Below the pieces are notes generated by a model, which was given only the letters and a program-made list of their open reading frames with translations, ran no database searches and was not told the DNA's origin. From Rhyacophila brunnea (lineage: Eukaryota > Arthropoda > Insecta > Trichoptera > Rhyacophilidae), in the NCBI GenBank assembly GCA_022495005.1, contig JAGYXB010000620.1, positions 186,001-250,000 of the forward strand: 64,000 nt of DNA. The letters are read 5' to 3'. Made by a program: the position numbers and the translations under genes. Of the stretch, positions 22,720 through 32,835 are shown piece after piece; within the stretch, counting starts at the first letter, position 1, and each line of letters starts with the position of its first letter.

Positions 22720-23470
22720 CTAGCTGAAATACCCGGCTTCGCACAGGGTCGCTTCGAGGTTATATTTATCTTAGATATTTAAAAAATAATAAGAGGTAAT
22801 TATTTTTTAATATTAAAATATCTGTGTAATACAATATGGCAATATGATAATAATTCAAATATGAGTAAAGGGCAAACAAAAGAACACTAAATTAAAATCG
22901 AATCCAAAATATGAAAACGTTATTAGTGTTATTAATATGTAGTAAAAAAAATCAAAGTTGGATGGAACAAACAAACAACAAACTTTGTATTTTATATAAT
23001 ACTAATTTAAAAACCTTCGCAGGTGTGCGCACAACAACTGACAAAAGTTTCATCGCAATCTGATGACTGGTAAAGGAACGCATACGAATAGAAGAAGAAG
23101 ATGATTTTCTAATTCAGAAATCTTCGTGGGCATGCGTACGATAACTCACCAAAGTTTCACTGCAATCGGATAAATGGTATAGGAACGCATACGAATAGAA
23201 GAAGAATACGATGGTTGTACTAATTCAGAAACCTTCGCGGGCGTGTGCACAACAACTGGTCAAAATTTCATCGCAATCGGATGACTGGTATAGGAACGCA
23301 TACGGGACAGACAGACAAACAGACAGACAGACATTCACTTTCATATATAAGATATAGCCTATACTCTTCGCGCAAGTGCAAGCAATAAGTTAACAAAGTT
23401 TTATCGCAATCTGATGAACGGTATGGCAGCGCATAAAATACGAACAAACAAACAAACGAACAAATATTGA
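22720..23470 (+). mobile_element. Retrotransposon-like tail with tandem units
   Basis: It opens with TACTAGCTGAAATACCCGGCTTCGC and closes with runs of CAGACAGACAGACAGACATTC, TATATAAGATATA and TTTTATATATTAGATATA, a layout I associate with 3' ends of some invertebrate non-LTR or Penelope-like elements. The middle carries tandem 107-110 bp units. No reading frame. The class is inferred from general resemblance only. Confidence 0.5.
23011..23435 (+). repeat. Tandem repeat, units of 107-110 bp
   Basis: Units begin AAACCTTCGCAGGTGTGCGC (23011), AAATCTTCGTGGGCATGCG (23118) and AAACCTTCGCGGGCGTGTG (23228); a fourth, divergent partial unit starts near 23363. Each contains TTTCATCGCAATCTGATGA and GGAACGCATACG variants. 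Confidence 0.85.
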
Positions 23471-23744
23471 TTTTTATATATTAGATATATACGTGCTTAT
23501 ATTATATATAATTATATTATACTGTATTTTAAATAATAAGAATCTTACATTATTAGGTAATTCTTGTATTAAAATATTCGATATTGAATTAGAAAAATAA
23601 TAATTAAAAATGTTTGCGCCAATTATCTCCGAACTCTCAACCAAATTCTTCCAAATTCTTCAAAATTCTTCCTGGGCACATTTTAGTGCCGTATCGACAG
23701 CTTAACTAACAATACTTAACATTAAATTCATAAAAACCAGTAAA

Positions 23745-23980
23745 CAGACCATGTCCGATCTTATTAAGATCATATGGGCCTCCACGAAGTGGAGGTTTGT
23801 GTTAACAGATTTAGTTTTTACGAGAAATGGATGTCAGCCACTTGCTCAACTTATTAGGTTAATACTCTGACTCACACAAAAATTGACAAACAATATGTGT
23901 ACTTGTCATACCCGGGATTCGAACCTGGGACCCACGACGCTATAGGCCGACGATTAACCCGCGCGGCCATCGTGGGTGAC
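23745..23980 (-). mobile_element. tRNA-derived SINE, family 2, minus copy
   Basis: Read on the minus strand: a tRNA-like head starting CCCACGATGGCCGCGCGGG (plus-strand end 23978), a good B box GGTTCGAATCC (23915-23925), then GTCAGAGTATTAACC...GAGCAAGTGGCTGACATC...CTCGTAAAAAC and a tail AGATCGGACATGGT near 23750. The same order occurs at 44402-44645 and 39345-39600. This is the best preserved member. Head pairing is imperfect for a functional tRNA. Confidence 0.85.
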
Positions 23981-25616
23981 CTACAAGGTAACAGACCGTG
24001 CGCTCAAAACCCAGAAGTGACGTGACATAATCCTGACGGTGTGTTTATGAGTGACTTGGACTTGAGCCAATATTGTGTGACTACCCATTCAAACCAACAA
24101 ATTATAGCCTACTTAAATTATCGCCAAACCTTAAATACACACTAATTGTAAGTAATATTGTCCTTTTTATGGTAAATATTATTTCAATTGAAAAAAAATG
24201 TTTCATAGTGATTAATGTAATCAAGTCTGAAATATGTTAATTTAGACTACAATGAGGATGACACCCTCTTGAAGGGGCGAGCATGAATTCACCTCCGACT
24301 ATTGTAAGATTTTACAAAGTTATAATGCTCAGATAAAAAGGGAAGACAACGCTTTGCTTAGCTTGAATAACACAAACAGCATAATGTTTACAGCTGACGT
24401 AATGAACCCTCTCTAAACCCTATTTAGTTCTCAAATAATACGGCTAGGGTAAAAAACACCTTCCTATTGATTGATAAACATCTCCTCCGTGGGGTTAGAA
24501 GACTTGGGGTAAGTAGGACTAAGCGCACAATGGTGTATCTACGTGCGTAAACGTTGGTGTCTACAATATTGTTTTGAATACAATATAAACAATGTGGAAT
24601 CGGGTTGCTTGCTTGTCGCGTATTATTATAATGAGGAAATTGTCTAGGCGGAAGTTCGGCACCGGAAAATTTGTCAACGGATATTATTTGTGTTATTTTT
24701 TAAATAGGTAAAAATACACCGATTATTTTATTGAGCACAATTGGAAATATTAGAATTTAAAAAATCACGATTGGACTTTAACAAAAATACATCGTTACCT
24801 TGGTGGTGGGAGAGCTTTATCGATTACGCGAAATTTTCCTAACAATGCAACAAACGCTGATAATTATTAGAAACGTTAAAACTAAAGTCTTGATGCCACT
24901 AGTATTGTTAATACATTGATTTAAAATTACTAAAGATGGTCGCTGGTATTAACGGAATTTTAAATAGCGCTTCAGATATTCAACCATATCAATGAGTTCG
25001 GTTTCCTGTAATTTCCCATTTTATTATAAATTCTGCTTATTTCCTAGAAAAATCAATGATTTTTTTAAAATTAAATAAACAATACAGGTATATTTACAAA
25101 AAATGTACACACTCAAGAAAACTTTAAGTTAACAATAAAAATAATATGTCTTAAAAAGACGAAAGCCTTACGAACAATGCGCATTTTATGCTGATTATAT
25201 TGATTTATTATATTATATTGATATGTAAAACACTATAAAATGTAAATTATCATAAGTAATATGAAATTGTATGTTGTCGCTAGATATCCCTGTTAGCACT
25301 ACAGTGGCCAAACCAGATAAAACAAAAATAGTGAGAGCATGGTTATCTTCTGGGTGAATACTATGGCTATAACGATGCTGGAATATTCTTCTATCTGTAA
25401 AGTGTCTAAAATGATGTACGGCTTAATGGCATTATTTTAGATATTTTTTGACTATTATCTACCATGGCTTTGATTAGGCAGGGTTCAATTGAATTTTAAA
25501 AACTAACAAACACTATTTCAATGAAAAAAAATACGTTTGACTGACAAAGTGCACTATTTATGTCGGATCTTAACAGCCTACCTCCACCCTTCGCCACTGT
25601 GTAATAGTTAAGTTCT
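23981..25616. other. No gene seen
   Basis: AT-rich DNA. No bounded repeat or plausible exon noted. Confidence 0.4.
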
Positions 25617-25760
25617 GCGAAAGTACGTAGGGGTGCAACTCACAGGATTTAGTGAAATTGAGTTAGCTTGAATATGCTTTCATCTTTGATCATTCGATTC
25701 CGACTGCTAATCTAGTCATTATAAATGATAGAAAACATCCGAAACGCTAAACTATGCAAT

Positions 25761-26427
25761 TAGGGATTGCAATACCGAATGAAAATGTCAATACCGGTTT
25801 TTCGGTATTTCTTATTGAATATCAGTATTAATACCGGTATTTCTTAAACATTAAAAGAACAGAAGTAGGTGTTTATCAATATAATATATATATAATAATA
25901 GCTGTTAAAATATTTTATAAATATTATTTTATAGCAAAAACCTACATACCTACTTACATTTATATTCAAAAGTATGTATTGATCATAATTGTAGAACTAC
26001 TAGTGATTTTTTATAAATAATTTGAATATATTGATAATTTTATTTAAAGCCCTCAAAAGTCCGGCTGTAGGAAAAGCTTCTTAAATTCAACGCTTGTACA
26101 GTCAGTCATAAATAATTTTAGAATAATTGAACATTTTTGTCACGGATGTTTTCTATTTAGAAATAATATTATGATACTTCATCGCGACAATTACTTACAA
26201 TGTAAGTAATTGTCGCGATGGGTATTTGATGAAATTTGTTTTATTATTTTTTCACCTCTGTTGGATTCACTCAATATATTTGCATTTTAGCATCACATAA
26301 CTTATAACTCATTTTCAAAAACGTAAACGAGGGTGCTTTTTTAATACCGAAAATTCCGGTATTTTGGATTTTTAAAACCGGTATTTCGGTATTGATAAAT
26401 ACTGGAATACTGGTATTGCAATCCCTA
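25761..26427. mobile_element. Complete hAT MITE with 8-bp target duplication
   Basis: Ends TAGGGATTGCAATACC and, inverted, GGTATTGCAATCCCTA bound a 667-bp element, and TATGCAAT flanks it exactly on both sides (25753-25760 and 26428-26435). An 8-bp duplication is the hAT signature. The arms are rich in ACCGGTATT/AATACCGGT units. No transposase frame remains. A perfect 19-bp hairpin sits at 26180-26220. A half copy is at 18358-18686. Confidence 0.93.
26180..26220. repeat. Perfect 19-bp hairpin with 3-base loop
   Basis: CATCGCGACAATTACTTAC (26180-26198), AAT, then its exact inverse (26202-26220). It lies within the hAT MITE. Absence of any mismatch points to recent origin or maintenance. Confidence 0.9.
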
Positions 26428-26545
26428 TATGCAATAGGTAAGCTGTGCGAAATTACTTAGGGGTGCAACTCACAGGATCTAGAGGAATTGAATCAGTTTG
26501 AATATTATGCTTTCATCTTTGATAATTTGATTCTGACTATTAATT

Positions 26546-27156
26546 ATTATGTTTAACGGGCAGTTTGGTGCGCTTAGGATTACATCGGCTTAGCATCTAC
26601 TACGACTGATTATATTATCGATATGAGAGAAGTTCAAGCTGTTATAAATAATCTTATGTTTTATCTCTATATTGACTTAAGCAAGTCCCTACCTATAGTA
26701 ATTAACGAAATAATAGGAGAGAATTTAAAAAATGGGTATAATGAAAAGGTATTATGGACATTGTTTGGGTGTATTGAAGTTGACTCTAACACTCAGTTAC
26801 CTCGACGAGTTCCAGGAGGGATTGCGTATCAATGCTAAATCCACAGTCTATTGAGAAAGTAAGCGTTGAACAAAAGGTCTTGTCGAGATGGGAGGAAAGT
26901 GAATAGACGCTATCTCCTCTTCCCGCTCTCTCCTAACTCCAAAATAATTAACTAAAGTGACTACTACTTTGAACGGAAAACACAAGCTAAATCAGAAATA
27001 TACCTACACCCTAACCTGGAATTTGTAACGGAAATCTAAGGGAAAAATTGTATTGTTTATTGTTACAATACTATGAATAGCTTGTATTAAATAAACAGAA
27101 CGTAAAGAACTATAATAATATTGTGATGTATGTTTTGACATAGGTAATCAACAACA
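26546..27156. other. No gene seen
   Basis: A 71-codon frame at 26623-26838 has a mixed codon pattern but no recognisable family. Nothing else stands out. Confidence 0.35.
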
Positions 27157-27454
27157 CTGCCTTTCTAAGGAAGAAGGCAGTAACTGACTCTCACACACTT
27201 TCGAGATAAATGACATAATGTGTTTTTTCTCAAACACTGTGAATTAATAAAAAAAACGGTGGTAATTTTTATTAGTAGGATGTTAAAATACAAACAAAGT
27301 AATATTAAACAAGCAGTAACTGCAATGAATAGGTGCAATTACTGCTTTTTTGCTAATTTGGATTTTGACGGTATTTTAGTGATAATACTGATTTTAAAGT
27401 GAACAGAATGTATAGCTTTCAAAAGAGTTACTGCCTTCTTCCTTAGAAGGGCAG
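27157..27454. mobile_element. MITE with self-complementary 30-bp ends
   Basis: The left end CTGCCTTTCTAAGGAAGAAGGCAGTAACT (27157-27185) recurs inverted at 27425-27454. Each end is itself partly palindromic (CTGCCTT...AAGGCAG), so each can form its own small hairpin. The 298-bp body is AT-rich with no coding capacity. Target duplication not evident. Confidence 0.8.
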
Positions 27455-27998
27455 AATCAGGGAACTCAGAAATAATGGGAACTGAAATACCCAACGGGTA
27501 AGGCGATAGCAAGTAACCGTCTCGAGTAAGGAAGAATCCGGGTTAAACTTACACACGTGTCAAGAATCCGTTGTACATCGAATACTATAAAATGCTCTCG
27601 GCTTATGCATTTACGCTCATTTAATGTTGGTGTATTACACACACTATTGCACGTGCATAATGCGTGCTTCATTGTCGTAGGACACTCACACATTCAAAAA
27701 CCCTGCTTCAACGTGCGGAGTATTGAATATAGCCTATCGGTATTCTATTTATTATCTGTTCTGTGGGCAGAACGGTCCGAGTATTTTTGCCATTACGTGT
27801 CTATCTAAATCTGCTTTAATATCTTAGGACCTAATTCAGCAATATGTATGTGCTTAAGTAGGCACCAGGTCAAGCGACAGTCGCGGAATCATCGAAGTTC
27901 CTCCACACCAACTGAATTTACTGATGCCACGATATGATATTGTTTCTTAAATCCTAATTTGTTTTCATTATTTTTGTGCTTGTATAAATTAATAACAC
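27455..27998. other. No gene seen
   Basis: Mixed-composition DNA with short opposing frames (27466-27693 minus, 27557-27808 plus), neither with a recognisable domain. Confidence 0.35.
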
Positions 27999-28337
27999 TT
28001 ATTGGAAAGGTGCATGCTGGGTATAACGCGAAAGGACAAAAAGCGGATTGATTTGATAAGAAAACAGACAAGGGTTTACGATGTAATAGAGGTCGCTAAA
28101 AACCTCAAAAGAAAATGTGCTAAACACATAACTCGAAGACAGAACAATCGCTGGATAAATCAAGTTATCCAGTGGTACCTAAGAGGTACAAAACGATCGC
28201 AAAATAGACCTAAAGGCTACTGGATTGATGAAATTGTTAAGCTCTGTGGAAGTACGCCGCAAATCAACGCAGATGACTGAGAGAAGTGGAATTAAGTTAG
28301 AGAGGCCTTCATCCAGCAATGGATAGATTCAGGCTGA
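27999..28337 (+). pseudogene. RTE-like retrotransposon ORF2 C-terminus
   Basis: The frame starts ERCMLGITRKDKKR and continues with RRQNNRWINQVIQWYLRGTKR and RPKGYWIDEIVKLCGS, then a stop at 28278-28280. The same frame goes on through REKW-like and VREAFIQQWIDSG blocks to TGA at 28335-28337, interrupted by one more stop (28293-28295). These are the conserved C-terminal blocks of insect LINEs (MLGI--RD, GHI-RR-D-RW, GRP---W-D, AQDR--W, EAFIQQW). It is a 5'-truncated insertion with two nonsense changes. Related pieces are at 9000-9165 and 60616-60811. Confidence 0.85.
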
Positions 28338-28349
28338 TGAGTTATTTGA

Positions 28350-29592
28350 ATGGTTTTTTATTCGAATGTCCGCTTAGTTTTTTCAGTCAGGCCTTTGTAA
28401 TTATAATATTATAATTGCAGTAAACGTGTGAACAAAAATGCTGCAGATCCTCGTCTACCTTCTACGAGTATCTATGCCCCCGTAGAGCCGTGAGCGCCAC
28501 GACAAGAAATGTCGAAAATGGGAAAGGCTGACGCGATTTTATACTCAATTAAAAAAAGTTAGAAGATAATTGAATAATTTATGTATTATAAATACCTATA
28601 TTTCAGAAGTGAATGAAAAAACCCGTAGCTAATCTATGACTGGTTAAATATTATTGCAATATATTTGGTATAAGAAACTAGATGATCATTGGTTTTATTT
28701 CCTCAATTATTTGACGCAAACATTTAGTATTTTGTTTCCGATGGGTATGAAGATTGGATAAGGAAACAATTATTAATATATATTTAAAAAAAAAATACAA
28801 TAACTGGATCTGTTAATTTAACAATAATTTTTACTTTCAATGTATGTATTTGTTTTGTAATATCTTACATTGGGTGTGTGTGTGTCAAATGAAAAATGCT
28901 GCCTTATGGTTTGAGTAGATAAAATAATTTTGCGATATTTATTATTGTCTTTGTAAGTTTATATTTTTCGAAAGGTTTTCCGGCAGTCATACAATATAAA
29001 AGCTTACACACGTATACATTGAAAATCTTTTAGTTGATATCCTTTTGGCCCACAGTGTATCTCACACACGTCACGGTGGTTTTAAGGGGGGTGGGGTGAT
29101 ATCAGACACTACCTCGCACGACATCTCTCACTCTTTGACGTCATAGGTGCGTACTACTTAGCCACTTTGGTTTTGTTCTCGGTAAATGTATATAATATTA
29201 GAAAAATATTGTACCTATATGACATGGGGAAAGTAATAATAATATAAAAGAACAGGTTCGTAGGATTTATGAAGAAAAGCGACGATGATGAATGATGACG
29301 CCAGAACAATGATATAGCCGACGCTAAGAGTTAATTATGGTTACTTCTTCATACTATATTAAAAACTTGGTAAGTATAAGAAATAATAACCACTGTAGAC
29401 ACAAAAGAATCTGAAGAAAATATTCTGTATAAGGGAAACTGAAAAAGATATGTTACTATTGTACATTGTATATATAATATTTCACCGTAGCACAGTTCGC
29501 CGTGAGCTTTCTTATCGGAAAGAGATGTCCGTATACTATACGGTCATATCCATAGCACCGAGATGAAAAAAATACTCGTTGTTCTTTATTTT
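28350..29592. other. No gene seen
   Basis: AT-rich; contains a short GTGTGTGTG tract near 28873. No bounded repeat or exon. Confidence 0.4.
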
Positions 29593-29960
29593 TACAACGT
29601 TTTTCTTAGTTCGTATTCTTATTTGTCCGGTAAAAATCTTGCAATCGACTTTTAACTAACCTCCCGACTAACTAGACATTTGAAACTTTTAGAATATATC
29701 AGAACACGATGCCAATGCATTCTTTTTTACTTTTAGCCATCTTTAAGTAGAATTGAATTCATTTTCAGTTAATTCTGTTTAGTATGAAAAGTTATTTCTA
29801 CACCATTATTGGTTGCTAGTCTGGGTTACTAGCAACAAAATTATTAATATATACGTGCGTTACTATGGAAATCAATATGACATGTCAAGTATATTTTTTT
29901 TGATCGTTTAAGCTAGTCAAGTCAAGTTTATATGGTTCAACAGAATTTAAAAACGTTGTA
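29593..29960 (-). mobile_element. MITE, TACMACGTTTTT ends, copy 2
   Basis: Ends TACAACGTTTTT (29593-29604) and AAAAACGTTGTA (29949-29960) are exact inverses. The body is the inverted counterpart of 7799-8255 and lacks about 90 bp of it. TA is present at both tips. Confidence 0.85.
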
Positions 29961-30075
29961 TAGGTATAAAAGGTTCTTCTTGTAATTATTTAATTTAATT
30001 ACAACTTAGGTTGTTTCTACTGCATTTTCCTTGTATTTCGGTAGTTATTATTACGTATTTTGTAAGTGTTTTAGG

Positions 30076-30240
30076 TACAGTCGGTTTACAGGAAGCCAGG
30101 CGGGAACTACGCCAATTTCCATAGACGATTTGGGCAAAATTCTTGAATTCAAAAATGAAAACATAACCTAACCTAATAATTAATCCAGTATATCGGCTAT
30201 TTTCAAAATTTGTTTGTCCTGTAAATTGACAAGAACCGTG
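30076..30240. mobile_element. CCTAA-core MITE family, copy B
   Basis: Tip TACAGTCGGTTTACAGGAAG near 30076 pairs loosely with TCCTGTAAATTGACAAGAACCG near 30238. The centre has AACCTAACCTAAT, and the CCAGTATATCGGCTATTTTC block matches copies A, C and D. The core is reduced to two CCTAA units. Confidence 0.7.
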
Positions 30241-30597
30241 CTTTATTTAGACATGAATTTTATTTCAGTACTATACGACCCAAAGAGGTTGGACGGTCTT
30301 TAATATACGACCAAAAATATTTCCGATACAACATTTCTCGGTGAAGGGTGATACAGCGAACTGCATACGTACAAAAAGATAAGTGATTAAATTAGCTGTA
30401 CCTATTTCGTTTTGCATTATACATTTATTCACTAGTTATTGTTCAAACTATCTGGTAGGTAAATACTACCCAGCTTTTACGTACCTCAGACTCTATTGTA
30501 CAAATTTAAGAGAGAAAAAATTATAAGAAAGCTTATTTAGGCTAACTTAACGGTGACATCCCTGCATTTGAACGTAATTTGAATTTAACTATATCTT

Positions 30598-30970
30598 TTA
30601 TTCAACGAATAATTCACAAGACTTTAAGAATGTACCATTCTAATTATTGAACATACATAATGTTGAAAACACTCATGAAAAAATATAGCCAATAGAAAAA
30701 ATCTTTTTTGAAAAAAGTAAGACACCCGGCAGGAATCGAACCTGCGTGTCTTAGGTATCGCACCCTGTGCATTACCACCATACTACAACTGAAGGCCAAT
30801 AGTTAAAATTTGTCGTAATTAAGCATGAGAGTCGTAGCATAGTGGTAATTAAAGCACAGGGCGCGATACCCAAGAGACGCAGGTTCGATTCCTGCCGCGT
30901 GTCAAGTGTTATCAAGTGCAATCAAAATTATGTATGTTCAGTAATATGGAATGTAATAAATGAATATTTT
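30598..30970. mobile_element. Palindromic tRNA-like-bearing MITE
   Basis: It begins TTATTCAACGAATAA (30598-30612) and holds two tRNA-like cores facing opposite ways: minus strand at 30725-30790 (B box GGAATCGAACCTG on the plus strand) and plus strand at 30824-30904 (B box GGTTCGATTCC). The two cores are about 33 bases apart and share GCATAGTGGTAAT and GGGCGCGATACCC motifs. The right half ends with ATGTATGTTCAGTAATA near 30950. This is two partial copies joined head to head. Confidence 0.75.
30824..30904 (+). other. tRNA-like core (not a tRNA gene)
   Basis: A box-like GCATAGTGGTAATTAAAG and a perfect T-arm GCAGGTTCGATTCCTGC are present, with a GGGCGCGATACCC anticodon-arm-like stem. The anticodon loop lacks the invariant T before the anticodon, and the acceptor ends pair poorly. 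It is part of a repeat family, so it is best seen as a tRNA-derived module with a possible polymerase III promoter. Confidence 0.55.
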
Positions 30971-31647
30971 TCAGACCTTTTACAGAGAAATTGTCTCTAA
31001 TTATAGGTATTGCGAGAACTATTGTTTAAATAGATGTGCCATTACAGTTTTGTATCAGTTGAATGAACCCAGTTATAGTTATTTGTTAAATTGAGTAGGT
31101 ACCTATGTAGATTAAGTTATTATATTTATAAATATAAAATTATAAAATTTGTTTCTTTGAATTTTATCTATCTAATGGATTTTCACTGTCAATTCATATT
31201 AAACTAATTCATGACATCCTAACAAGCATTAGAATACCTACATTATATAACTAACTATAAGAATAATTTATTAATGATTTCAGACGGAGATTTCGAGTTC
31301 ACCCTACTTAAGATATTCCTTGAAACTTCCTCTTCCTCTCAACTAATCACATAATTACAGTACTTGAATATATTAAATCAGAGCTTTTATTGATGAAGAA
31401 CACGTGTATATTATGAAGTCGTTTTGTGATTACTTGAAATGACATAAAACGTTCTAATTATGGAATCTATTATGTTGAGTCATTAGATATTAAAATTATC
31501 ATCATCATCATCACCATCTCTACCATCGGTGGCTTAACAACTCAAGCGGAACTTCTCCATTTTCCTCAGTGTCCTCCAAATGTGTTCACCGGTCACTCTA
31601 GTATTAAGAGCCTACATGCGCCACGTAGATGCGCTGAAATGTTATTA
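30971..31647. other. No gene; LINE-tail-like stretch at its end
   Basis: Mostly AT-rich. An ATCATCATCATCATCACCATC tract at 31497-31517 followed by a GC-richer stretch to about 31645 looks like the 3' end of a minus-strand retrotransposon, but I cannot read conserved protein blocks in it. Confidence 0.4.
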
Positions 31648-31761
31648 GCGGGTCTATTCTATACACAAGCCTGCTTTCGGTCCGCTACGGCAGCTAAATA
31701 GGGTCGGATAGTATCGAATTATTAACACTTATTGTAACAATTACAATAAGTTAACCATCTG

Positions 31762-32245
31762 GGTGTTTATTCTTTACTTCTTCTTCTTCCACGGCGCTAC
31801 ATCCCGGGGTGGGATTTGGCCTCTTTCACAACCGCTCTCCACTCACTCCGGTCTCTCGCCACACTTCTCCAGTTACCGGGTCTTCCTATATGAAGCCAGT
31901 TCACTTCTACGGCGTCAGCCCATCTCCTTCTAGACTTTACTTATCGACCGCTAAAGTGATAAAGTGATAAATACGACGACTAACTAGGGTAGGTTTGTAT
32001 CAAAGTATTAGCACTTATTCCAACAATTATTACAAGTAGTTAATTGTAATCGTTGTAATAAGTGCTTCATTTTAACAGCATCTATCTTGCTGCTGTTAAA
32101 ATATAGCACTTATTGCAACAATTAAAACCACCTTATTGTAATTTTTACAATAAGTGCTAATACTTTAATACAAACCTATCCTAAGTTTGATAATATTTAT
32201 CACTTTATCTCTTTAGCGGTCGATAATATGTAAAAAATAGACCCG
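31762..32245. mobile_element. Inner foldback element inserted at CTG
   Basis: Flanked by CTG on both sides (31759-31761 and 32246-32248). Comparison with intact relatives shows that only these three bases were duplicated. Ends read GGTGTTTATTCTTTAC and, inverted, CGGGTCTATTTTTTAC. Inside are long inverted arms with TTATCGACCGCTAAAGTGATAA and GTTGTAATAAGTGCT-type units. It is a close relative of 59771-60081. It is itself interrupted by a LINE fragment. Confidence 0.85.
31780..31934 (-). pseudogene. LINE 3' fragment nested in the inner foldback
   Basis: An 8-bp duplication CTTTACTT flanks it (31772-31779 and 31935-31942). Read on the minus strand it gives RRRWADAVEVNWL, GRPGNWRSVARDRSEWRAVV and KEAKSHPGM, then a stop and a GAAGAAG tail. 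This is the end of a CR1/RTE-like ORF2 (R-W-D, W---A-DR--W). It is only about 155 bp long: severe 5' truncation. Confidence 0.85.
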
Positions 32246-32489
32246 CTGAACTGTCAAAACTGTCTATATTGGTCTAAAATTTATCACAGCCGAGAGAGGT
32301 ACTGTTAAAACATTGTAACAATTATACCTAAATTATTGTAATTGTTACAATAAGTGTTAATATTTCGATACTTTCCTACCCTATTTAGCTGCCGTAGCGG
32401 ACCGAAAGCAGGCTTGTGAATAGAATAGACCCGCAGGTTCATAAGACTCTAGTAAAGTTCAAGTTTCATAGTCCCAAATTAAATTTACT

Positions 32490-32835
32490 TCGTATTTATT
32501 TACCGATATTGATCATTCCGCAGGTAAAAGCGATATTTATTTACCTGCCGCCGAATATCATCAGACCCGTACGCGTTACCTATCCGTTTCGCGGGTTTCC
32601 CATACTGTGCACAATGCAATCTTGAGGGATCGCGGATCGAAATTGACATTCCGCACTTTTGTGTGCGAAAAAAGGACCCGCTCTCCGAGGGAGCGTGCCC
32701 GGGCTTGAATACGACTGAGGAATTTATATTGCGTTCGGTGAAATTTCGTCGTTTTGAATATGTCACGGCGTTTTTTTGAAAAACGTGACGTCACGGCCCA
32801 CCTTTCATGGATTTCCCTTTTCTGTCGTTCGTATC
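32490..32835. other. GC-richer single-copy island
   Basis: Contains several palindromic or CG-rich motifs (GTGACGTCAC near 32785, CGGTGAAATTTCG) but no exon-like frame and no copy elsewhere. TGACGTCA is a CRE-type site. Possible conserved noncoding DNA (inference). Confidence 0.3.

Larger units (their letters stand above)
25617..26545 (+). repeat. Direct repeat flanking the hAT MITE
   Basis: GGGGTGCAACTCACAGGAT and the following 80 or so bases (GAATTGAGTTAGCTTGAATATGC-like, then CTTTCATCTTTGAT) occur at 25617-25714 and again at 26445-26545, with about 85 percent similarity by eye. The MITE lies between them, but it has its own 8-bp duplication, so the larger repeat is a separate, probably older, duplication. 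Confidence 0.7.
31648..32434. mobile_element. Outer foldback element, interrupted
   Basis: The arms GCGGGTCTATTCTATACACA... (31648-31758) and its inverse (about 32330-32434) share more than 100 bp, including CGGTCCGCTACGGCAGCTAA and TTATTGTAACAATTACAATAA. The centre is split by another element of the same superfamily (31762-32245). Without that insert the sequence reads AGTTAACCATCTGAACTGTC, matching uninterrupted relatives at 36380-36400 and 52125-52145. No coding capacity. Confidence 0.88.

Noticed and set aside
23011..23435. CRISPR-like array
   Set aside because: Units are contiguous 107-110 bp tandem copies without unique spacers, inside a eukaryotic element tail.
23900..23980. Possible minus-strand tRNA gene
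   Set aside because: The body downstream matches two other copies with SINE structure; the head does not fold into a full cloverleaf.
26180..26220. microRNA precursor
   Set aside because: The 19-bp stem with a 3-base loop is too short and lacks the normal loop and flanking stem.
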